NCBI GenBank assembly: GCA_002345215.1
Contig: DDVH01000043.1
Location: 15,502-65,660, forward strand
Origin: Anaerolineales bacterium UBA2317
GTDB taxonomy: Bacteria > Chloroflexota > Anaerolineae > Anaerolineales > Villigracilaceae
DNA: 50,159 bases
Direction of reading: 5' to 3'
The notes below the pieces were generated by a model that saw only the letters and a list, made by a program, of their open reading frames with translations, ran no database searches and was not told the DNA's origin. The number at the start of each line of letters is the position of its first letter. Within the stretch, counting starts at the first letter, position 1. Below, piece by piece: positions 7,421-14,606 of the stretch. The position numbers were made by a program, and so were the translations under genes.

Positions 7421-8380
7421 ATGGAAATATATAAGCAATTAATAGATAAGTTTTCAAACTTGCCACATTTAAAAGAATGGAATGAAGTTCAGTCTTTGTT
7501 TCAACGCGTGGCTTTAAGCAAACCAGCCCATTGGTTATTGCCTGTGCGTGTGTGTGAATCGGTGGGTGGGGATCAAATCCAAGCCTTGCCTGCTATGTTA
7601 GTAGTGGCATGTGCTCATATTGGTATTGTATTAGTGGATGACATGCTCGATGCTGATGAACGTGGCGAATATAGAAAACTGGGTGAACCCGCTGTGGCAA
7701 ACATGGCTTCAGCTTTGCAATCCGCGGCGTTGCGTGTGATTGCTGACTCTGAATTAAATTCAACAGCAAAATTATCTGCTATGGAAGTTGTCAATGAAAT
7801 GTTTTTTGCTACGACCATTGGTCAATATTGGGATGTTAATTCAATTATCAAAGATGAAGATGATTATTGGAAAATTGCCAAAGCCAAAAGCTCACCATTT
7901 TTTAGCACATCTTTACAACTCGGTGCTTTGTTTGGTGGAGCAGATCATCAACTGGCTTTGCAAATTAAAGAATTGGGAAATATCTATGGTGAGATGGTCC
8001 AAATCCATGACGATGTGCATGACACGTTAGAAAATTCTGCCACACCAGATTGGGATGCGAATCGTGCGCCATTGCCGATTTTGTTTGCCAGTACTGTTGA
8101 CCATCCGAAACGGAATCGGTTTAATGAACTGCGTCCATTTGTAAAGACCAGTTCCAAGTCACTGGAAGAAGCGCAAGAAATTCTCATCCAATCAGGTGCT
8201 ATTAGTTTTTGTATTTATCAATTGTTAGGAAGATATGAAATCGTGAAAGAAAAAATATTGGAAATAAAAATTGAACGACGCAATATCTTAGAAAAAATCT
8301 TTGATGAGATTGTGTCACCAGTGCATAAATTGTTCAAAGAAATAGATTCTACTTCGGCGGTTCAGGCGGATACGGTGTAA
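7421..8380 (+). CDS. ComQ-like polyprenyl synthetase family protein (putative peptide prenyltransferase)
   Basis: 319 residues, with a strong ribosome binding site (AAAGGAG, 5 nt before ATG). It has the all-helical isoprenyl synthase fold markers: first Asp-rich motif DDMLD (73-77), GQ at 134-135, a Lys and small-residue segment (AKAKSSPFFSTSLQLGALFGG, from residue 153), second Asp-rich motif DDVHD (197-201), and NRAPLPILFA. Both Mg-binding motifs are intact, so it should bind a prenyl diphosphate. ComQ of Bacillus is of similar length and family but has a degenerate second motif. Placement after the 53-aa peptide gene and between kinase and regulator genes suggests that it modifies the peptide. 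The alternative is an ordinary chain-elongating prenyl diphosphate synthase. Its 3' end overlaps the convergent regulator gene by 32 nt. Confidence 0.8.
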   Translation: MEIYKQLIDKFSNLPHLKEWNEVQSLFQRVALSKPAHWLLPVRVCESVGGDQIQALPAMLVVACAHIGIVLVDDMLDADERGEYRKLGEPAVANMASALQSAALRVIADSELNSTAKLSAMEVVNEMFFATTIGQYWDVNSIIKDEDDYWKIAKAKSSPFFSTSLQLGALFGGADHQLALQIKELGNIYGEMVQIHDDVHDTLENSATPDWDANRAPLPILFASTVDHPKRNRFNELRPFVKTSSKSLEEAQEILIQSGAISFCIYQLLGRYEIVKEKILEIKIERRNILEKIFDEIVSPVHKLFKEIDSTSAVQADTV

Positions 8381-9038
8381 TCAAACCTAGTTCACGGGCT
8401 TTGATGATGGCGGCGGCGCGGTTGCGGACATTTAATTTCACATACGCGCTTGATAATAATGTGCGCACGCTGGAATGTTTGATGCCCATTTTTTCGGCAA
8501 TTTTATCTGATGTTTCATTCGGGAATGCGGCGCATAACGATAACGCTTCGGCTTGACGTGTTGAAAGCAATAAATCACTTTCGGCATGGACAGATTTTGA
8601 AAATAATTCATAGGCGGCAGGACTAAAATAAATTCCACCACTTGTGGCAATGGATTTAACAACGCTTCCTAAATCTAACAGGGTTTCTTGGTCATCTTTG
8701 AGGATATATCCATTTGCGCCGGCATCCATTACTGCACGGATAATGCCGCGGTCAAAGTGCATACTAATCACCAAGATATTTAGGTTTGGATATTTTTCCA
8801 AAAATTTAGGGATGACGCTCAAAATAGGGTATGGATGTTTATTGGTTTCAGACTCAAAAACGTTGATATCTAACAACAATACATCTACTATGTTGTTTTG
8901 CAAAGCGGCTTCTAATTCTGCGCCGTAGCGCATTTTCGCTGTCACTTCTATATGTGGGTCTTTTTGCAATAAAACAGCATGACCCTCCACCGTAGAGATG
9001 TGGTCATCTAAAATGGCGACTCGTACTTTTTTGTCCAT
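8349..9038 (-). CDS. NarL/ComA-type response regulator
   Basis: 229 residues. The receiver domain has the acidic pair D11-D12, phosphoacceptor D57 (VLLLDINV), S92 (VISMH) and K114 (YILKDD). A LuxR/NarL helix-turn-helix follows (LSTRQAEALSLCAAFPNETSDKIA, then the recognition helix around HSSVRTLLSSAYVKL). It ends in a Pro-rich tail. This is the usual partner of HisKA_3 kinases, and the ComP-like kinase lies on the same strand 1.3 kb downstream, beyond the peptide and prenyltransferase genes. ComA of Bacillus is the same type (214 residues). A start at 9038 has AAGGGA about 6 nt upstream. The last 32 nt overlap the 3' end of the prenyltransferase gene on the other strand, so antisense interference is possible. 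Confidence 0.9.
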   Translation of the reverse strand: MDKKVRVAILDDHISTVEGHAVLLQKDPHIEVTAKMRYGAELEAALQNNIVDVLLLDINVFESETNKHPYPILSVIPKFLEKYPNLNILVISMHFDRGIIRAVMDAGANGYILKDDQETLLDLGSVVKSIATSGGIYFSPAAYELFSKSVHAESDLLLSTRQAEALSLCAAFPNETSDKIAEKMGIKHSSVRTLLSSAYVKLNVRNRAAAIIKARELGLITPYPPEPPK

Positions 9039-9241
9039 AGTGGTTCCCTTATTCTCATTAAATGTAGCGTAGCAGAAAGCAGATTTGAATACAAGCCCAT
9101 CCAGTACATTTGCCTATGTTTTATAACAAACGCCTGATTGTATTACTGACACGAACTCTCTACAATGAAAGTAGGATACCACCTTTGCGATTTGCGGAAT
9201 TGCCTTTGGTTTGGCTTTCGGGTGGGGAAAGCAAGGGGTTT

Positions 9242-9307
9242 AAGATGCGCTTCATTCTCTGGGGTCTCGAACATCGGGAGTCCGATGGAGGAGAAGAAGC
9301 GCATCTT
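9242..9307. other. Long structured hairpin in the 398-bp gap 9039-9436
   Basis: This gap has no convincing gene. It holds an outer 12-bp perfect inverted repeat AAGATGCGCTTC/GAAGCGCATCTT (9242-9253 with 9296-9307), extended by TTCTC/GAGAA (9255-9259 with 9291-9295), and an inner CATCGG/CCGATG stem (9272-9277 with 9282-9287). It could be a non-coding RNA, a leader element or the trace of a small mobile element. Two overlapping reading frames cross it but lack ribosome binding sites and familiar motifs. Confidence 0.5.
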
Positions 9308-9349
9308 GGGGAAATTGATACACTTTCATATAAATTTGCATAACTTAAG

Positions 9350-9405
9350 TTGCGTTACATGAAAAGATGTTGTAAACTATTATTGTTCTACAACAATAAT
9401 AGTTT
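9350..9405 (+). promoter_or_regulatory. Candidate promoter with 14-bp inverted repeat upstream of the AlbA_2 NTPase gene
   Basis: TTGCGT (9350-9355) and TAAACT (9373-9378), 17 nt apart, form a plausible promoter. A perfect 14-bp inverted repeat with 4-nt loop (9374-9387 with 9392-9405; arm AAACTATTATTGTT) overlaps the -10 and the predicted start of transcription, 31 nt before the gene. It may be an operator or an early hairpin in the leader. Confidence 0.45.
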
Positions 9406-9436
9406 CTAAATATTATTCTAAGTAGCGAGTTGGTCT

Positions 9437-11212
9437 ATGCCAATTATTACTGAGAGTCAGTGGGTAAACTATTTTGGCTTTCAACGTTTCCCATTTGATC
9501 GCCCTGAAGCGGGAAATGAAGAATTTGCTCGCCCTGAATTTCTAGCATCTTGTTTTGTTGAGCCACGCGGTTTTGAACGTGTATTTGGTCAAGCAGATTC
9601 ACCTTCTACTGCAATTTTGTTTGCCGCACGAGGCACAGGAAAAACTGCATGTCGGGTTATGATGAATTATTATTGCCAAAATGGGATATCTAAATTACGG
9701 ACATCAAGATTAGAATCTTCAAATTATGTACTGAGTGTTCCTCATATTCAGTTAGATAATGTTCGAAATATTGCAAGGCAATCTAATATAAACCCTAATT
9801 CATCTGAAATATTGGTTGAGCATCATGTAGTAGAGATTTTAAGACAAGCAGTTCCTACTTTCATTGATATGGTTGCAAAGAATTCTAACCTTACTGAAAA
9901 GGTAAGAAACTTGCCAAAATCCAACTTTGAGGATTTAAGTTTATTTGTTATATTTTATTCTTCTTATTTATCATCTTCGCAGAAAGATTTCCTTAGAACA
10001 TTAAATGTAAATATGCCCCCTTTGGATGAGCCTATGATGGGATTAAGTGGGCAAACAACCACTCGAGGTAAACAACTTCCTTGGGAGTCTATCTTGTATA
10101 CCCAAAGATTAGAAGCTTCGCCTTTGTCTCATCTGGAGTTATGGGCAAAAATAATGACAAAAGTTGGATTAAAATCTACTTATGTGCTTGTAGATGGTGT
10201 AGATGAACTGATGGAATCTTCTGGTGACTCAAAATACGCTCATTACATAATTAGACCCCTTCTAACTCACTTAAGATTGATGGAAGCACCTCATATTGCA
10301 TTTAAATTTTTTCTCCCTTCAGATTTAGAATCAATAATTCTCTCAGACCCTGCTTTTAGACGTGATCGAGGATTCATAATTCAAAAGCTTGAATGGACAG
10401 AAGAAGACTTAGTAATGATTCTCCGCGAGCGGTTAAGTGCATTACGAACAACAGACTATGAGATTCGCGATAGAACGGCTGGTGGTTTTGATGTTTTATG
10501 TGTACCAGAAATAAGAGGAGATATCGAACAAAATATAATAAAAATTACTAATGGAAACCCAAGACAGCTTATGAACTTTTGTTCCCTAATGGTTTTTTCT
10601 CACTGTAATAGGAACATTGAAGGACAGGATGACCCTTATCAACTTAATAGACAAGATTTTGAAATGGCAGAACAAGTTTTTAATGTTGAACCATTCCAGA
10701 TAAATAAAATTTCAGTTGGGAATAAAATTGATATCGTAGACCTGATTCAACAAGGCGAAGGTGAGAGAATAGAATTTAAGTCCAGCATTCGATATGACTA
10801 TAAACTAAAAGCTATCAATAAAGATGCTTTAGGATTAGCGATTGCGAAAACCATAGCTGGTTTTATGAATCGAGATGGTGGGACCTTGGTAATAGGTGTT
10901 AGTGACGATGGGCGGATTTTAGGGATTGAGAAAGATTTTGAAACATTAACCAAAAATAATGTAGATGGTTTTCAATTAACTCTCAAGGAGATTGTGAAAA
11001 ACTATATGGGCGTAGATTGTTTAGGATATTTGCATTTGCAGTTTGAGAATTTGGAAGACCATGTTGTTTGTGTTGTTTTCATTGATAGTAGTTCGAAACC
11101 AGTTTACTTGAAAAATGGAAATGATAGTGAGTTTTATGTGCGAATGCTTAACGCAACCCAAAAATTAAGTTTACCTGAAACCGTGAATTATATTCATTCA
11201 AGATGGACATAA
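9437..11212 (+). CDS. P-loop NTPase with C-terminal AlbA_2 (Schlafen-like) domain
   Basis: 591 residues. Walker A is ARGTGKT (64-70); Walker B is YVLVDGVDEL (D253, D256, E257). The N-terminal start (NYFGFQRFPFDRPEAGNEEFA) and the spacing of the motifs resemble STAND-like ATPases of the Sll1717 kind. The C-terminal part from about residue 438 is an AlbA_2/Schlafen AlbA-like domain: GERIEFKSS, then FMNRDGGTLVIGVSDDGRILGIE, then YVRMLNATQKL. AlbA_2 domains bind nucleic acid and in several defence proteins act as nuclease-type effectors. The next gene encodes a similar NTPase fused to TIR, so the pair looks like one conflict module with two effectors. The start codon is fixed by its position after the hairpin; the ribosome binding site is weak. 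Confidence 0.75.
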   Translation: MPIITESQWVNYFGFQRFPFDRPEAGNEEFARPEFLASCFVEPRGFERVFGQADSPSTAILFAARGTGKTACRVMMNYYCQNGISKLRTSRLESSNYVLSVPHIQLDNVRNIARQSNINPNSSEILVEHHVVEILRQAVPTFIDMVAKNSNLTEKVRNLPKSNFEDLSLFVIFYSSYLSSSQKDFLRTLNVNMPPLDEPMMGLSGQTTTRGKQLPWESILYTQRLEASPLSHLELWAKIMTKVGLKSTYVLVDGVDELMESSGDSKYAHYIIRPLLTHLRLMEAPHIAFKFFLPSDLESIILSDPAFRRDRGFIIQKLEWTEEDLVMILRERLSALRTTDYEIRDRTAGGFDVLCVPEIRGDIEQNIIKITNGNPRQLMNFCSLMVFSHCNRNIEGQDDPYQLNRQDFEMAEQVFNVEPFQINKISVGNKIDIVDLIQQGEGERIEFKSSIRYDYKLKAINKDALGLAIAKTIAGFMNRDGGTLVIGVSDDGRILGIEKDFETLTKNNVDGFQLTLKEIVKNYMGVDCLGYLHLQFENLEDHVVCVVFIDSSSKPVYLKNGNDSEFYVRMLNATQKLSLPETVNYIHSRWT

Positions 11213-11258
11213 TTTTATTAAAATTGTATGTGAAGTTGTATCGCATAATAAGGTGAGT

Positions 11259-12827
11259 ATGGGTAAAAAAATAATTAATCGTCAAAATTGGCTACTATCT
11301 ACTAGATTTGTTTTGGATCCTTTTCAGTCAGGCGCATTTTTTGCAGAAACAGATACGCTTTTGGATATGCCTAATATGCCTTCTTATATTGACAAAGAAA
11401 ATATAGAAATGCTTATAGGAGATATTAATCAGCCTGGACCCTGTTATATATTTGCAAAGACGGGTTGTGGGAAGTCTAGCCTCAGAAAGCGTATACGCCA
11501 CGAGTATGAAACCCATAACTTGATTAGCCATAAACAGAAACTCTTGATAATTGACTACGTTAATCATAACTATTCATCAGATGAAGCTGAATTTGAACAT
11601 CATCTTAGTCGAATATTAAGTTTGGCAGAAATAGCAATGCCTGCTGACCTACAAGACTTGAAACTTGTAGTGCAAAAATCCCCAGAGCTAGCACTAAATG
11701 AATTTTCTAAAATTTGCAAAAGTAAAGGCTTGGCAGGTGTTTATATTCTTGTTGACAATATTTCAAACAGGGAATCATTCTTTAAAATCAAATCACTGAT
11801 GCAACAATCTTTTCCAAAGTTTAATAATGATAATTTTTATCTTATTAAATATTTTTTGCCTGATGACCTCTTTTCACTATCTCAATCAGTTTCATTACAA
11901 AATGAATTTTCACCATATTTACTTATTTGGAGTGAAAATGAATTGAAACAAATACTGAGGCAGCGTTTACTCTCTTGTTTAGATGAATATATGCGTGGCG
12001 ATCAGATAAATCCTATCGCAAACTTTTGCGATAGGCGCATTACTGAAATAATAGAAGATCAAATACTAAAGTTAGGTACAATATCTAGTAGCCTACGCAC
12101 AATGTGGTTTTTTTGCTATCTTTTGTTTGAAGAGTATTTAGTTTATAGTAAGGAGGGTAAGACGCGCTCACAAAACTTAATAGATGAAAATGTCTTAAGA
12201 CGGACGTTGTTAAGTTTTTTTAGCAATTATGTCCTGTCCTCTGAAATTAATCGCCTATATAAGAATGATTTTTATGTTGACAATAGTTCGAAGTCTCTGT
12301 TGACACTTTCAAACATGAGCCCGAGTGAATATAAAAAAATTGATAGAAAAATTCTTGAAATTTTAAAGGATAAAAAGGATGATTATAGCCAAACAAAAAT
12401 CTTTTTGTGCTATGCACAGGTTGATGAAGAAAGAGCAAAATTAATTTATTTAAAGCTAGCTGAATCTGGTTATACTCCGTGGATGCATTGTTTCAATGTG
12501 CTACCAGGGCTAGATTGGAGGGAACAAAGGACTTTGGCTGTTAGAGAAGCCAAGAATTTTTTAGTTATTTTGTCAAAAAACTCCTACACTCAAGAAGGTT
12601 TTTTTCTAAAAGAAATAAGAGACGCATTGGATATTTGGCAGACAAAACTTAGAAATATACCCTACTTAATCCCTGTTCGTTTGGAGAAATGCAAAATTCC
12701 GTATGATTTAACTAATTTCCTTCATGTAGATATTTTTGAAGATTCAGGCTGGGATAAACTTTTAATGGCGATTGATATTGGGATAAAAAGACGGAAGAAT
12801 GATCCGCGCCGTAAAAAAGCGAATTAA
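11259..12827 (+). CDS. P-loop NTPase with C-terminal TIR domain
   Basis: The ATG at 11259 is preferred to an in-frame GTG at 11253 because AAGGTG precedes it. 522 residues. Walker A is AKTGCGKS (66-73); the Walker B-like strand YILVDNIS has Asn in place of the usual acidic residue after the Asp. From about residue 378 a TIR domain follows: KIFLCYAQVDEERAK, the SGYTPWMHCFNVLPG loop, FLVILSKNSY, and GFFLKEIRDALD with candidate catalytic Glu452. Bacterial TIR domains often hydrolyse NAD+ when an infection sensor oligomerises. The N-terminal segment (RFVLDPFQSGAFFAE) resembles the start of the upstream AlbA_2 protein (RFPFDRPEAGNEEFA), so the two are likely paralogues in one operon, 40 nt apart. 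Confidence 0.8.
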   Translation: MGKKIINRQNWLLSTRFVLDPFQSGAFFAETDTLLDMPNMPSYIDKENIEMLIGDINQPGPCYIFAKTGCGKSSLRKRIRHEYETHNLISHKQKLLIIDYVNHNYSSDEAEFEHHLSRILSLAEIAMPADLQDLKLVVQKSPELALNEFSKICKSKGLAGVYILVDNISNRESFFKIKSLMQQSFPKFNNDNFYLIKYFLPDDLFSLSQSVSLQNEFSPYLLIWSENELKQILRQRLLSCLDEYMRGDQINPIANFCDRRITEIIEDQILKLGTISSSLRTMWFFCYLLFEEYLVYSKEGKTRSQNLIDENVLRRTLLSFFSNYVLSSEINRLYKNDFYVDNSSKSLLTLSNMSPSEYKKIDRKILEILKDKKDDYSQTKIFLCYAQVDEERAKLIYLKLAESGYTPWMHCFNVLPGLDWREQRTLAVREAKNFLVILSKNSYTQEGFFLKEIRDALDIWQTKLRNIPYLIPVRLEKCKIPYDLTNFLHVDIFEDSGWDKLLMAIDIGIKRRKNDPRRKKAN

Positions 12828-12892
12828 ATTGTAATTAACGTTGCTTTAATATGGACATGAACATTTTTGAAAGGTAAATTTTAATAATACTA

Positions 12893-12921
12893 TTTCCAAA
12901 AAGTAGTTTTTATTGTATAAT
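12893..12921 (+). promoter_or_regulatory. Sigma70-type promoter of the NTPase/rSAM operon
   Basis: TTTCCA (12893-12898), a 17-nt spacer, then a perfect TATAAT (12916-12921), 58 nt before the ATG of the next gene. This indicates that the 12980-20877 genes can be transcribed separately from the TIR operon. Confidence 0.6.
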
Positions 12922-12979
12922 CTACATTAAATTAGTATTAAAAACAGGGTTGGTTTTGCCTCCTAAAGGAGAAGAACAA

Positions 12980-14560
12980 ATGAAAAAAAACTTAATAAGT
13001 GGGTTGGAGATCCAAACGTATCAAATCACTCCACCATCCCCAAACCAACTGGTTGATCGCAAAGAGCAACTAGATAAGTTTAATGATGTCCTTGACCGTA
13101 TTAAGCGGCAAGGACCTATATCTTCTAATCTTTTCGAATGGTATGGCAGTCCAGGGATTGGAAAATCTATGCTTGTCACCATGCTTGAACGTCAGGCAGA
13201 GGCGAAAAATGCCTCATGGGCATTGGTCAATTTTAAGAAATCATCTACCAAAATAAAACTGTACCTTCAAGACCCTGTCTTATTGATTGAAGAATTAACT
13301 ACCGGCCTCAGAAGAAATACTTCTCTAAATGCCGATGACTTCAATCGTCAAATTAAAGCATATCGAGCCGCTTCATTACCTACGGAGGGAGTTGTTTCTG
13401 CCTACGAAAAAATGGATCAAGAAACAAGGTTATTTAACCGCCCGGATTGGCTGGATGGTTTGCGCAATGTAGTAATTGAGTTTATTAAACTAGTTAATAC
13501 TCTGCCAGAACAAGAAAAATCCGCTTTTATCCGTCCTGTGATCGTTTTCTTTGATGAGACAGAATATGCTGATATTATGCTCGTAGATTGGATTGAAGAA
13601 TGGATTATTAATCCTTTGCTTCAAATAAAGCACTGTATGGTGGTATGGACTGCTCGACGCCCATGGCGTTGGAAAAGGCCCGAAATTCGTCGTCGCCTGA
13701 CAAGTGAAGAATTGAATGTTTTTGAACCAGAAATGGTAAAAGCGCAAATTCAATCAGGGAGTGCGCAACCAGATTTAGTTGAAGAATTGTTTAAGAATGT
13801 TTACACATTAACCGGCGGCCATCCTTTTGCAAGTTATATTGTTATAAATGAATTAGATAGTCTAGCAAAAGACGGAAAAGAAGTTACACCTAAAACCTTT
13901 GCAGGCTTTGAATCTCAATTGCTAGAAGAAGTATTTAGTAAATTTATAAATGGTTATGCTTTTAGTGAGTTAGGCTCGCAAGATTTAAAAATTGCTTGTA
14001 AATATATAGCGCTTGTACGGTTGTTCGACTCAACAATGTTGCGTGAAATTTTGAGTGTCTGTGTGGGGGAACCATTTAAGTCATGGACACAAGAAGACTT
14101 TGGCGATCTTATCTTGCAATTGAAGAAAACCCAGTTATTGGTTTGGGAAAAAGGATACTCTATTGATTCGGGACTGCGTCATATTATTGAAAAATATTTT
14201 ATGGTATCAGAACGAAAAACATTTATTAATGCGAATCAAGCGGCTTTAAATGTATATGAAGATTGGTTAAAGCGGCCAGTTGACAATCGTGGTTTGTTTG
14301 TGGTCGAAGAGTTGTACCATAATGCTATTTTGTCGCAAGTTGGTAAGAAAAAAAACTTGAATACGATTCTTGATAAACGGTTAAAAGAATACCCGAAATG
14401 GATTAAAGATAAACAAGCTTTGGATAATGCTTTAGAACGTTTGGAAAATGAAATCAAGTATGACAAAGAATTGGATCAATACACTAATATTGATTTAGGA
14501 AAGAAAGTGCAGAAATTTAGAGAGACAAAATCACCTCTTGGTAAACGCTCTAAAAAATAA
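12980..14560 (+). CDS. AAA_16-like P-loop NTPase
   Basis: ATG 12980 has a strong AAAGGAG 8 nt upstream; an in-frame TTG at 12950 would put this site inside the gene, so it is rejected. 526 residues. N-terminal LVDRKEQLDKFNDVL is the typical lead-in of AAA_16/STAND ATPases, then Walker A GSPGIGKS (56-63) and Walker B IVFFDETEYAD (D192, E193), with an Arg-rich segment WTARRPWRWKRPEIRRRL that could supply arginine-sensor contacts. After the ATPase there are helical segments (winged-helix-like) but no effector I recognise. It is first in a run with a STAND-TPR protein, a radical SAM protein and a membrane protein. Likely a switch or sensor ATPase; substrate unknown. Confidence 0.7.
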   Translation: MKKNLISGLEIQTYQITPPSPNQLVDRKEQLDKFNDVLDRIKRQGPISSNLFEWYGSPGIGKSMLVTMLERQAEAKNASWALVNFKKSSTKIKLYLQDPVLLIEELTTGLRRNTSLNADDFNRQIKAYRAASLPTEGVVSAYEKMDQETRLFNRPDWLDGLRNVVIEFIKLVNTLPEQEKSAFIRPVIVFFDETEYADIMLVDWIEEWIINPLLQIKHCMVVWTARRPWRWKRPEIRRRLTSEELNVFEPEMVKAQIQSGSAQPDLVEELFKNVYTLTGGHPFASYIVINELDSLAKDGKEVTPKTFAGFESQLLEEVFSKFINGYAFSELGSQDLKIACKYIALVRLFDSTMLREILSVCVGEPFKSWTQEDFGDLILQLKKTQLLVWEKGYSIDSGLRHIIEKYFMVSERKTFINANQAALNVYEDWLKRPVDNRGLFVVEELYHNAILSQVGKKKNLNTILDKRLKEYPKWIKDKQALDNALERLENEIKYDKELDQYTNIDLGKKVQKFRETKSPLGKRSKK

Positions 14561-14606
14561 TAACCGTCATCATTAAAGTTTTAGCCGATAGTTTAGGAGG
14601 AAGCAA

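Noticed and set aside
7421..8380. Housekeeping prenyl diphosphate synthase as the only explanation of the ComQ-like gene
   Set aside because: Not excluded by motifs alone, but no isoprenoid or quinone genes lie nearby while a kinase, a regulator and a small Trp-containing peptide do.
9242..9307. tRNA, retron or riboswitch at the structured hairpin
   Set aside because: No cloverleaf, no reverse transcriptase nearby and no known riboswitch core.
9110..9343. 77-codon open frame in the gap before the AlbA_2 gene
   Set aside because: TTG start without a ribosome binding site, no recognisable motif, overlapped by another frame, and it runs through the long hairpin.
12950..12979. Upstream TTG start of the NTPase gene
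   Set aside because: It would place the strong AAAGGAG site inside the coding sequence; the ATG at 12980 is correctly spaced.
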